DNA of 11,224 nt from JACQXM01 sp964569425 (lineage in GTDB: Bacteria > Planctomycetota > Phycisphaerae > UBA1845), in NCBI GenBank assembly GCA_964569425.1, contig CAZMVD010000135.1, forward strand, positions 1 through 11,224, in the 5' to 3' direction. The notes below the pieces were generated by a model. The model had not been told where the DNA came from. It made no database searches and saw only the letters and a program-made list of their open reading frames with translations. Each line of letters opens with the position of its first letter. Position 1 is the stretch's first letter. This document shows, in pieces, positions 1-6,732 of this stretch. The translations under genes and the position numbers were made by a program.

Positions 1-1
1 C

Positions 2-1294
2 GTGGCATGGGGGGACAACTTCTACGGTCAAACCGACGTCCCCGCGCCCAACAGCGGCTTTGTGGCCGTCGCCGCGGGCGCGAATCACAGCCTGGGCCTC
101 TTGGCCGACGGGTCCATCGTGGCGTGGGGATGCCGTTCGTTGTACCACGATGGTCAGTGCAAAGTCCCCGCGCCCAACAGCGGTTTCGTAGCCGTCGCCG
201 CGGGCGGCCGGCACAGCCTGGGCCTCAAAGCCGACGGGTCCATCGTGGCGTGGGGATACAACTATTTCGCCCAAACCGATATCCCCGCGCCCAACGGCGG
301 CTTCGTAGCCGTCGCTGCGGGTTACTACCACAGCCTGGGCCTTAAGGCCGATGGCTCCATCGTGGCGTGGGGATACAACTTCTTCGGTCAAACCGACGTC
401 CCCGCGCCCAACGGCGGCTTCGTAGCGATCGCCGGGGGCTACGGCCACAATGTGAGCCTCACGGCCGACGGGTCCATTGTGGGGTGGGGATACAACGGCG
501 CCGGTCAAACCAACGTCCCCGGGCCGAACAGCGGCTTCGTCGCCGTCGCCGCGGGCGATGAACACTGTCTGGGCACAAGAGCCGAGGGGGCCATCGCGGC
601 GTGGGGTTGGAACGCCAGCGGACAAGCCAACGTCCCTGCGTCCAATAGCAACTTTGTAGCGGTCGCCGCGGGCGGTAGTCATAGCTTGGGACTCAAGGCC
701 GACGGCTCCATCGTGGCGTGGGGAGACAACTTCAATGGTCAAACCGACGTCCCCGCGCCCAACGGCGGTTTTGTAGCCATCGCCGCAGGGGTGCTCCACA
801 GCCTGGGCCTCAAGACCGACGGATCCATCGTGGCGTGGGGAGACAACTTCAACGGTCAAACCGACGTCCCCGCGCCCAACGGCGGTTTTGTAGCCATCGC
901 CGCAGGGGTGCTCCACAGCCTGGGCCTCAAGACCGACGGATCCATTGTGGCGTGGGGACGCAACGATTACGGTCAAACCAAGGTCCCCTCGCCCAACAGC
1001 GGCTTCGTGGCCGTCGCCGCGGGTTACCGCCACAGCCTGGCCCTCAAGGCCGATGGCTCTATCGTGGCGTGGGGCTGCGGTAGCCCGCTCAACTACGGGC
1101 AATGCAACGTTCCCTCGCCTAACAGCGGCTTCGTGGCCGTCGCTGCAGGGGGCGACCACAGCCTGGGTCTCAAGGCCGACGGCTCCATTGTGGCGTGGGG
1201 ACGCAACAATTCCGGTCAAACCAAGGTCCCCTCGCCCAACAGCGGCTTCGCGGCAATCGCTGGAGGCGCGTACCACAGCTTGGGCCTCAAAGCC
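2..1294 (+). repeat. Eleven tandem RCC1-like coding repeats (117 or 126 bp units)
   Basis: Each unit is 39 codons, beginning at the Val-Ala-Trp-Gly core. Units 2 (from about 119) and 10 (from about 1064) are 42 codons, with a three-residue insertion and a Cys pair (CRSLYHDGQC, CGSPLNYGQC) in place of the usual xNxxGQ loop. The DNA is strongly conserved as well as the protein, consistent with recent unit duplication or gene conversion. Unit 5 is the most divergent (VGWG, GTRAEGAI). The last unit ends in LKAC and leads into the dockerin-like tail. Confidence 0.92.
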
Positions 1295-1507
1295 TGCGCT
1301 CCAAGCGATCTGAACTGCGACGATGCGGTGACCCTGACCGACTGGGCGTGGCTGGCACCCTGCGGCGCCGGGCCGGACAACGCGATGCGACCGGTCCTGT
1401 GCCAGCCGAGGGACTTCGTCAGCGCCGACCTCGACCAGGACCGCGACGTCGACCTGGCCGACATAGCCCGGTTCCAGCTTCTGCTATCCGCACCTGACGG
1501 TGACTGA
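2..1507 (+). CDS. RCC1-like beta-propeller repeat protein with dockerin-like C-terminal tail (5' end outside window)
   Basis: The reading frame is open from the window edge, and the first GTG is the Val of a repeat core (IVAWG), so the true start lies upstream. About 501 residues are visible. Residues 1-431 form eleven repeats of 39 residues (two of 42) with the pattern AWGxNxxGQTxVPxPNxGFVAVAAGxxHSLGLKADGSIV, the RCC1/BNR-like blade signature; such blades fold into a beta-propeller. Residues from about 435 carry two Asp-rich, EF-hand/dockerin-like loops (DLNCDDAVTLTDW and DLDQDRDVDLADI), which resemble Ca-binding dockerin repeats and are frequent at the C-termini of exported planctomycete proteins. 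The signal peptide would be outside the window. Export and a surface or extracellular binding role are inferred from family and tail; no enzymatic residues are seen. The natural end is the TGA at 1505-1507. Confidence 0.9.
   Translation: MAWGDNFYGQTDVPAPNSGFVAVAAGANHSLGLLADGSIVAWGCRSLYHDGQCKVPAPNSGFVAVAAGGRHSLGLKADGSIVAWGYNYFAQTDIPAPNGGFVAVAAGYYHSLGLKADGSIVAWGYNFFGQTDVPAPNGGFVAIAGGYGHNVSLTADGSIVGWGYNGAGQTNVPGPNSGFVAVAAGDEHCLGTRAEGAIAAWGWNASGQANVPASNSNFVAVAAGGSHSLGLKADGSIVAWGDNFNGQTDVPAPNGGFVAIAAGVLHSLGLKTDGSIVAWGDNFNGQTDVPAPNGGFVAIAAGVLHSLGLKTDGSIVAWGRNDYGQTKVPSPNSGFVAVAAGYRHSLALKADGSIVAWGCGSPLNYGQCNVPSPNSGFVAVAAGGDHSLGLKADGSIVAWGRNNSGQTKVPSPNSGFAAIAGGAYHSLGLKACAPSDLNCDDAVTLTDWAWLAPCGAGPDNAMRPVLCQPRDFVSADLDQDRDVDLADIARFQLLLSAPDGD
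724..957 (+). repeat. Near-identical tandem duplication of one 117-bp repeat unit
   Basis: Bases 724-840 and 841-957 align without gaps and differ at only two positions that I can see: T736/C853 and C829/T946. Both changes are synonymous (AAT/AAC for Asn, ATC/ATT for Ile), so repeats 7 and 8 are identical in protein. Other neighbouring units differ at many more sites, so this copy is recent or has been homogenised. Confidence 0.93.
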
Positions 1508-1508
1508 C

Positions 1509-1646
1509 GTGCGGTCGGTCAGCAGCATCGATCCGTGCCTGAACCGCGTGACGAACATCGCGGACGTGTTCATTCTGATTCAGGCGTTCCAGGGAAACGC
1601 TTACCCCTTCACCACCGACCCGGCCGCATGTCCGCCGTGTCCGTGA
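1509..1646 (+). pseudogene. Stray fragment encoding a planctomycete-type C-terminal tail
   Basis: Directly after the RCC1 gene's stop, and in a different frame, a 45-codon stretch can be read from GTG 1509 to TGA 1644-1646. It contains SIDPCLNRVTNIADVFILIQ, then AFQGNAYPF, and ends CPPCP. The pattern 'DPC-N-V-(I)ADV-x-IQAFQG-YPF-CPPCP' looks like the C-terminal signature of some planctomycete secreted proteins, a different type from the dockerin-like tail of the upstream gene. No ribosome binding site or separate upstream domain is visible. It is most likely the residue of a second gene, or of a longer version of the RCC1 gene cut off by a frame change near 1500. That is inference from the motif; a coincidental open stretch is possible but less likely given the pattern. 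Confidence 0.5.
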
Positions 1647-1769
1647 CGGGAACTGCACTTCCCGGCGCGGCCGGAACCCGCACGGCTTGATTCGATCCAC
1701 TTCGATGGACACGGCCGAGGCGACCGGACGGCGTCTGCCCGTCTGGTTTCGCCGCCGGATCACGATAGC

Positions 1770-2822
1770 ATGGCGTTCAACGCGGCCGAGAGCGTGGCCG
1801 CGAAACCAACAGCACTGGCGTTCGGCATGCCCACCGCACTCCCCATCATCCACCGTGCGACGATCGACCGCCATGCCGAAGTCGTCCAGCACGCCCACAG
1901 CCCCGCCTGCCCGAAAGGAATGCTGGAACTCAACCCTGCCTTCGGCTGCCAGTTCCAGTGCGCCTATTGCGGCATCTACGCCATGGAGCGCGAATATTAC
2001 GGCGAAGTCATCGTTTATGACGGGTTCGCCGCCTATCTGGATCAGTGGCTGGCGGCAAACCGCACGGCGCTGCCGGACTGCTATTTCTACCTGTCCGCCA
2101 AAACCGACATTCTCCAGCCCGCCCTGCTCGACAGCGGCATCACGTTGGACATCCTCGAGGTCCTGCACCGACACGACGCGCGCTATTTTCTGGTCACCAA
2201 AGGGGGCCTGCTGCCGCCGGACATCCGCCGCGCGCTGGTGGACGGGCGGCGCCTCAACCAGGTCATCATCAGCGCCACCATGCCCGAAGAAGCGTGGCGA
2301 GCGAAGCTCGAACCGGCGGCCCCGACGATGGACGATCGGCTCGCGTTCACCAAGTTCTGCGTCGACAGCGACATCTTCGTCACCGCAAGCTGCTGCCCGG
2401 TGCTGCCTACCCGCGACCGGGTCTACTTGAAGGAGACGGTGGCGCGTTTCGCGGCGGCGGGCGTGCGGCACTTCTACTTCGACGTCGCGCGGCTTTCACG
2501 GCCGGCGGTAGACAATCTCATCGCGTTGCTTCCGGAGCAGCGAGAGGAGTTCGAAACCTGTTACTTCCACCCCGAGGCGCGCGTGACGCGCTGGCACCTG
2601 CCGCATCGCCACGCGACCATCGACAAGCTTCAGCCGCCGGTGCGCTGGATGCTCGAGACCTTTCAGGCGCTGGCCGACTGCGTGCGCGCGGTGGCGCCGG
2701 CCGCCACCGTGAGCGTGTGCAACCATTTCGCCACCCCCTCCACGCTGCCCCATTTCAATGACCAGGCGGCCGCACGGTGCATTTCGTGCCTCGGGCATCG
2801 CTTTGCCCCAACGCGAAACTGA
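1770..2822 (+). CDS. SPL-family radical SAM protein
   Basis: The 350-aa product carries the radical SAM [4Fe-4S] motif CxxxCxxC at C60, C64 and C67 (CQFQCAYC). The cluster would bind S-adenosylmethionine and generate a 5'-deoxyadenosyl radical. The layout after the motif, with FYLSAKTD at 106-113 and FLVTKGG at 140-146, fits the spore photoproduct lyase-like (SPL) family better than biotin- or MoaA-type enzymes. Other features are CC at 208-209 and a C-terminal CxxC (C337, C340), which could bind metal or a second cluster. In spore formers SPL repairs a thymine photoproduct; this host is not expected to sporulate, so the substrate is unknown. ATG 1770 has no clear Shine-Dalgarno; ATG 1827 (M20) is an alternative that keeps the whole domain. 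The gene appears monocistronic, about 260 bases after the RCC1 gene. The family call is firm, the function open. Confidence 0.85.
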   Translation: MAFNAAESVAAKPTALAFGMPTALPIIHRATIDRHAEVVQHAHSPACPKGMLELNPAFGCQFQCAYCGIYAMEREYYGEVIVYDGFAAYLDQWLAANRTALPDCYFYLSAKTDILQPALLDSGITLDILEVLHRHDARYFLVTKGGLLPPDIRRALVDGRRLNQVIISATMPEEAWRAKLEPAAPTMDDRLAFTKFCVDSDIFVTASCCPVLPTRDRVYLKETVARFAAAGVRHFYFDVARLSRPAVDNLIALLPEQREEFETCYFHPEARVTRWHLPHRHATIDKLQPPVRWMLETFQALADCVRAVAPAATVSVCNHFATPSTLPHFNDQAAARCISCLGHRFAPTRN

Positions 2823-3243
2823 ACAAGCACCATGCCGGCCTACCCGAGGGTGTCGCCGGCCCTACGGAGGGTAGCGTTGAAACCGCACCTGAGGGGCCCG
2901 CGCATTGCGCTGTGCTGCGCGCCCCTCGCGTTCATCATCCGATAAGCACCGCGCGCCGCCTCGCCGCGTACGGCCGGAAAAACCGCTCCGCGGCGCCAAT
3001 ACGCGCGGCGATTCGCCGCCCGACCAATACTTCCTAAGTCCCGCCCCCTTTCGGCCGGGATCATATTGTACGGTTCCGATTGTGCGTTCCGTGCGAGTGC
3101 CCCCCGGCGCGCCGCGCGGGTTGGTCCTTTGGTTGCCGCCGGTCACCACAGGGGTTGGACTTTGAGTCGGCCAAGCCCCTGATCATCTCGGTATGAAATG
3201 AAACACAGCCGTCGCATGAGGAATTCGTCACCCAAGCCACGGA
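2823..3243. other. Non-coding gap between radical SAM and lipoprotein genes
   Basis: No open frame here looks like a protein; the short frames are Arg/Pro-rich shadows of high-GC DNA. A possible hairpin lies at 2892-2926 (arms AGGGGC-CC-GCGC and GCGCGCCCCT, with a two-base bulge and a loop of about 13 bases), but no T-run follows, so it is a weak terminator candidate for the radical SAM gene. A short near-palindrome (GCGGCGATTCGCCGC) lies at 3005-3019. The promoter of the downstream lipoprotein gene should be in the last 150 bases, but I see no convincing -35/-10 pair. Confidence 0.6.
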
Positions 3244-3245
3244 TT

Positions 3246-3250
3246 GGAGG
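3246..3250 (+). promoter_or_regulatory. Shine-Dalgarno GGAGG for the lipoprotein gene
   Basis: GGAGG is followed by eight bases and ATG 3259, which decides that start over the in-frame TTG at 3244. A second candidate, AAGGA at 3285-3289, lies eight bases before the in-frame ATG 3298, which would give a shorter signal peptide. I prefer 3259 because its ribosome binding site is stronger. Confidence 0.6.
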
Positions 3251-3258
3251 CTTTGAAG

Positions 3259-4164
3259 ATGAGTAGTCTGCGAAAGCGCATGGAAAGGAAACCTCTCATG
3301 GTATCAAATGGGCTGAGAATCGGATCTGCATGGCTCTGCCTGGCCGTCATTCCGGCGGTCACCGGGTGTTCCTATTGCAAAGGGGACAGCCGCACAGCCG
3401 CTTTCTGTTCGGAGAACCAGCATCCGAAAGTCGGACGCGTGGCCTGGACCGGCCCAACCCCGGTGACCACGCGTTATAACAACCGCGACGAGTCCAGCTC
3501 CACCCTGCGCCAGGACCGTACTGCGTTCGCCCCTCGACCGGCCGGCCTGGTCGCCTTTACCGAGCAAATGCCCGCGGACGCGCGGTCCGGTGAGTGCTTC
3601 GCCCAGATCTACATGCCGCCCGAATTCGAAACGGTGTCGGAGCGCGTCTGCGTGCGCGAGGCGTCGGAGAAGTTCGAGATCATTCCGGCCAAGTACGAAT
3701 GGATCGAGGAACGGGTGCTGGTGAAGGAAGCCTCCACGGAACTGGTGGAGGTTCCGGCCCGGTTCGACGCGCAGGATCAGTTGGTGCAGACCAGCCCGGG
3801 GCACGCCACTTGGATCAAGGCGGAGGAATCGCGCTGTGCCACGGGCACTGCCGTAATGCCCCCGCAGGACATCTTCTGTCTCGTGACCGAACCGCCGACC
3901 ACCACCACCATCCGCACGGAACGTATGGTCAAAGGGCCGTCCGTCAAGGAGGTCGCCGTGCCGGCCGAATACCAGACCATCCGCAGGCACAAGCTCGTGC
4001 AGCCGGCCACCACCCGAAGGGTCTCGATTCCTGCCGAGTACCGGGAGATCACCAAGACCGTGTTGAAGGCGCCGGGCCGAATGGAATGGCAACGGGTCCA
4101 TTGCGAACCGGGGGCATTCCAGATGGAGCGCAACGTTCGCCCGGTCAGCGACCGCAATCGATGA
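3259..4164 (+). CDS. Probable lipoprotein with repeated 'PAxY / RVLVKEAS' segments
   Basis: The 301-aa product starts with a basic region, a hydrophobic stretch (residues 22-34) and a lipobox-like VTGC with C37 as the likely lipidated Cys, so it is expected to be membrane anchored. Residues 115-190 and 208-285 hold two blocks of short alternating beta-type repeats: MPPEFETVSERVCVREASEK, IPAKYEWIEERVLVKEAST, VPAEYQTIRRHKLVQPATT and IPAEYREITKTVLKAPG. These resemble the repeats found N-terminal to OmpA domains in some Gram-negative envelope proteins, but no OmpA peptidoglycan-binding domain follows. Each block includes Cys residues (C113, C131, C193, C207, C282). The function is unknown; a structural envelope role is inferred. 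If ATG 3298 is used instead, the product begins MVSNGLRIG and is a more compact lipoprotein precursor. The gene stands alone, followed by a strong terminator. Confidence 0.8.
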   Translation: MSSLRKRMERKPLMVSNGLRIGSAWLCLAVIPAVTGCSYCKGDSRTAAFCSENQHPKVGRVAWTGPTPVTTRYNNRDESSSTLRQDRTAFAPRPAGLVAFTEQMPADARSGECFAQIYMPPEFETVSERVCVREASEKFEIIPAKYEWIEERVLVKEASTELVEVPARFDAQDQLVQTSPGHATWIKAEESRCATGTAVMPPQDIFCLVTEPPTTTTIRTERMVKGPSVKEVAVPAEYQTIRRHKLVQPATTRRVSIPAEYREITKTVLKAPGRMEWQRVHCEPGAFQMERNVRPVSDRNR

Positions 4165-4274
4165 GGGACGGTTCCGATCCACCGATGATCCGCCGCGCCC
4201 ACCAGATCGTGCGGCGCCTCCCGGCAAACGCCGAAACGTCGTAGCGGATTACCGGTATACCTGTGGAAATAAGA

Positions 4275-4316
4275 AACGGTCACCTGTTTCGCCCCGCGGA
4301 ACAGGTGACCGTTTTT
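4275..4316 (+). terminator. Strong rho-independent terminator, probably bidirectional
   Basis: The arms AACGGTCACCTGTT (4275-4288) and AACAGGTGACCGTT (4300-4313) form a perfect 14-bp stem around an 11-base loop, and a run of five T ends at 4316. The element lies between convergent genes (stops at 4164 on plus and 4339 on minus). Read on the minus strand, the stem is followed by TTTCTT, so it probably also ends the minus-strand transcript. Confidence 0.93.
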
Positions 4317-4338
4317 CCTTGGGACGTGTGCCGGCGCC

Positions 4339-5241
4339 TCAATTCGCCTTGCGCGTCCCGGCGCTGAGAATGCGATTGCCTACGACGATCGTCACCACCG
4401 TCCCCGCGCGGCACTTCGCTTCAGTAGCCGCCTGCACAGCAAGCAGATTCTCGCCGAAGGCGGAAAACGTCCGTCCCGAGGGGTCGTCGCGCGTGCGGAC
4501 GCCGTCGGCGTCCGGGTGGGTGGTTCCCGCGGCCTTCTCGAAAAAGGCGCGTTTGAGGTTCCCCTCGATCTGGAACTTGGCCCCCTTGGGCGTGGTGAGT
4601 GTGGGGCTGCCCGCGATGATCGCCTTGGCCAGGCTCTCGCAGTCGGCCTTGCGCCCGATCATTCGAACTTTTACCCCCGACTCCAGAAACGTCATTACCA
4701 CCTTCTGCCGGAGCGTTTCGCGCGCCTGATCCGGGCCGATGATCTCGGTGAACACGCCGCCCGCCGCGGTGCGCTCCGGCTCGGGCTCCTCCTCCTCGGC
4801 CAGGCGGATCGCGTGGTGCGACGCCGCCGCCTCCGTCGCCGATCCGCCGCGAAACGTCCCGCGCGCGATGGGTACGCCCTTTTGGTCCTCGAACCGAACC
4901 GTCCCCGGTAGTGCCAACACCCTGGCACAAACGTCCAGCAATTCGCGCGGCACGTCGCCGTGCGGAACCATCTTGAATGTCCCCTCGGTGCGCCGCTGAA
5001 TGACCAGTTCTCCGGCCAGCCCGTCCCCTTCGCCGATCGGCCCGTGTACGCGCGTGTAATGCGTCTTCACGTGCACCTCGGCCAGCTCGCCCGCCAGCGC
5101 CCGCGCCACCGACGTGGTCCACGCGGAATCAAGCCCGGCCCCGATGAACCGCTGACCCTCGACGCGCAGCAGCACGGCGTCCTCGTTTCGCGGCACCAGC
5201 AGGTGATGCTTCCCCGTCACTCCCGCCGTCTTGATGACCAT
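4339..5241 (-). CDS. Conserved-looking hypothetical protein, 300 aa
   Basis: I do not recognise this protein. ATG 5241 is chosen because GGGGAG (5250-5255) lies eight bases upstream; the frame runs open to 5373, but the added residues look like high-GC shadow sequence. The product begins MVIKTAGVTGKHHLL, has no signal peptide or membrane segment, and should be cytoplasmic. Residues 20-160 look mixed alpha/beta, with an acidic linker (LAEEEEPEPER, 147-157). Residues 165-300 look like a second mixed domain (TEIIGPDQARETLRQKVVM, then a basic TPKGAKFQIEGNLKRAFF, then GENLLAVQAATEAKC). Coding character is supported by the good ribosome site, the full-length open frame and the placement of its stop just past the terminator. 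It is the last minus-strand gene, separated from the alcohol dehydrogenase gene by 339 bases, so it may have its own promoter. Confidence 0.75.
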   Translation of the reverse strand: MVIKTAGVTGKHHLLVPRNEDAVLLRVEGQRFIGAGLDSAWTTSVARALAGELAEVHVKTHYTRVHGPIGEGDGLAGELVIQRRTEGTFKMVPHGDVPRELLDVCARVLALPGTVRFEDQKGVPIARGTFRGGSATEAAASHHAIRLAEEEEPEPERTAAGGVFTEIIGPDQARETLRQKVVMTFLESGVKVRMIGRKADCESLAKAIIAGSPTLTTPKGAKFQIEGNLKRAFFEKAAGTTHPDADGVRTRDDPSGRTFSAFGENLLAVQAATEAKCRAGTVVTIVVGNRILSAGTRKAN

Positions 5242-5580
5242 GGAAATTGCTCCCCGACCCGCGGCGGACGGCGCCCTCGCGGCGCGCACCAACGGCGCGC
5301 AGAACGAACGCACATCGCCGACGGGAAACCCAGACTGAATCACGGCGGCCGGCCTCATGGCCCGCCGCCCCACCCCGGCCCCAGGGCAGCCGCCCCACAG
5401 GCCCGAACTTCAAGCCACTCTAGCAATCCGGCTGCGTCGCGACAAGATGTTCTGCGAGATTCCTTACCAAAGTACACCGCGGGCTTCTGCGGTGGATGGG
5501 CGGCGGCCTTCGATTCGATGCGGTCCCCGGCAAATTCGCCTCGCGCAAATCGGTTCGTACCGATGGCCCGCGCGCGGCGA
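5242..5580. other. Non-coding gap between the Fe-ADH gene and the 300-aa hypothetical gene
   Basis: No convincing gene is visible on either strand. A small perfect dyad, ATCGGT-TCGT-ACCGAT (5549-5564), lies 17 bases after the stop of the alcohol dehydrogenase gene as transcribed; no T-run follows, so it is at best a weak terminator or an RNA 3' end structure. The promoter of the hypothetical gene is expected towards 5242-5400, but no clear -35/-10 boxes are seen. Confidence 0.55.
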
Positions 5581-6732
5581 TCACCACGCAGCCTGATAGA
5601 TCGTAAACAGGTCGTGCACATCCACCGGGCGGGGGTTGAAGCCGGCCGTCCATTGCTTCGCGGCCAGTTTGGCGAGTTCCGGCAGGTCGGCTTCGGGCAC
5701 GCCGTGATCGCGCAGCCGCCGGTGGATATGTGCCGCGGCCAGCAAGGTCTCGATGCGCTCGACCAGTCGGCAAGGGTTCTCGTCCAGCGCTGCGTAGGGG
5801 TTGTCGCCGGAGACGGTGTTGTAACGCACCACGTGGGGCAACATCACGCCCACGGCAAACCCGTGCGTGATTCCGTATCGTGCTGTCAATGGGTTGGCAC
5901 TGGCGTGCGCCGCGCCGAGCATGGACAGCTCGATGGCGATGCCCGCCAGGTGCGCCGCGATGAGCATCAGCGGACGCGCCTCCTCATCGCGCGGATCGCC
6001 CAGCCAGCGCTCCAGTTGGCCGTCGAGCCGGGCCCACGCCTCTCGTGAGCATTCCAGCGAAGCGGCGTTTCGCGCTCTGGTTCCGGCGGTCTCCACCGCG
6101 TGCGCCACCGCGTCGATTCCCGCGGCCGCGGCCACGCGACGGGGCGCGGTGCGCATCAGATCAGGATCGAGCAGCGCCACGCGCGGCCGAAGCCCGCCTT
6201 CCTTGGGCAATCGCCGGTCGCCGCAAACAAACTTCTCGTGCGTCACCGGATCGGAGATCAGCGCAAACGACTGCGCCTCACTGCCCGTGCCGGCGGTGGT
6301 GGGTACGGCAATCAGCGGCAGCAAGGGCGTCTCGGCCTTGCCTTCACCGCGGTAGTCCGCAATCGCCCCGCCGTTGGTGAGAATCAGGTTGATGCCCTTG
6401 GCACAGTCGATGCTGCTGCCGCCGCCCAACGCGATCAGGAAGTCGACGTTCGCCGCTCCGGCGACCGCTACTCCCGCGGCCACGTGATCGGTCGTGGGGT
6501 TTTCGCTCACGCCGTCGAAGACGGTCACGCTCAGCCCGGCAGCGGTGCAGGCGTCCACCGCACGCCCGACGTGTCCCGCGGCGGCGATGCCATGGTCTGT
6601 TACCAGCAGCGCATGCTGCGCGCCTTCGGCGGCGGCGAGCGCGCCCAGTTCGGCCAGTCGCCCGGGGCCGAAGGCGACGCGCACCGGCGAGTGCGGCAGC
6701 GCAGTGGGCGGATCGCCGGCGCGCAGGATCAT
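5581..6732 (-). CDS. Iron-containing (group III) alcohol dehydrogenase
   Basis: The 383-aa length is normal for Fe-ADH enzymes, which interconvert aldehydes or ketones and alcohols with NAD(P)H. The N-terminal half carries the nucleotide-binding GGGSSIDCAK (103-112) and the family TTAGTGSE (145-152). The metal ligands expected from FucO-type enzymes are present: D207 and H211 (GIDAVAHAVE), then H276 and H290, 14 residues apart, the last followed by GFAVGVMLPHVVRYN. The His usually found four residues after the third ligand is N280 here (HASANPL). The ATG at 6730-6732 overlaps the stop of the upstream ALDH-type gene (ATGA), so the two are probably translated together. Direct pairing with an aldehyde-forming enzyme suggests that it reduces that aldehyde to an alcohol. 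Family confidence is high; the substrate is unknown. Confidence 0.95.
   Translation of the reverse strand: MILRAGDPPTALPHSPVRVAFGPGRLAELGALAAAEGAQHALLVTDHGIAAAGHVGRAVDACTAAGLSVTVFDGVSENPTTDHVAAGVAVAGAANVDFLIALGGGSSIDCAKGINLILTNGGAIADYRGEGKAETPLLPLIAVPTTAGTGSEAQSFALISDPVTHEKFVCGDRRLPKEGGLRPRVALLDPDLMRTAPRRVAAAAGIDAVAHAVETAGTRARNAASLECSREAWARLDGQLERWLGDPRDEEARPLMLIAAHLAGIAIELSMLGAAHASANPLTARYGITHGFAVGVMLPHVVRYNTVSGDNPYAALDENPCRLVERIETLLAAAHIHRRLRDHGVPEADLPELAKLAAKQWTAGFNPRPVDVHDLFTIYQAAW

Noticed and set aside
2..1294. CRISPR-like regular DNA repeats
   Set aside because: The periodicity is a whole-codon protein repeat in one open frame, with no distinct spacers.
1419..2471. A 350-codon open frame on the minus strand opposite the RCC1 tail and radical SAM gene
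   Set aside because: Arg/Gly-rich without motifs; it mirrors the radical SAM gene, whose CxxxCxxC and overall pattern are clearly the real coding sense.
2892..2926. Hairpin after the radical SAM gene as a terminator
   Set aside because: Bulged stem, long loop and no T-run; kept only as a remark in the gap entry.
2777..3037. An 86-codon plus-strand frame overlapping the end of the radical SAM gene
   Set aside because: No ribosome site, no motif, and Pro/Arg-rich composition; treated as non-coding.
3304..4227. A 307-codon minus-strand frame opposite the lipoprotein gene
   Set aside because: It is the antisense shadow of a high-GC gene; the plus strand has a ribosome site, lipobox and recognisable repeats.
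4960..6048. A 362-codon plus-strand frame spanning the 300-aa gene, the gap and part of the Fe-ADH gene
   Set aside because: It crosses two genes and a gap, has no domain pattern and is low-complexity Arg/Pro/Gly sequence.
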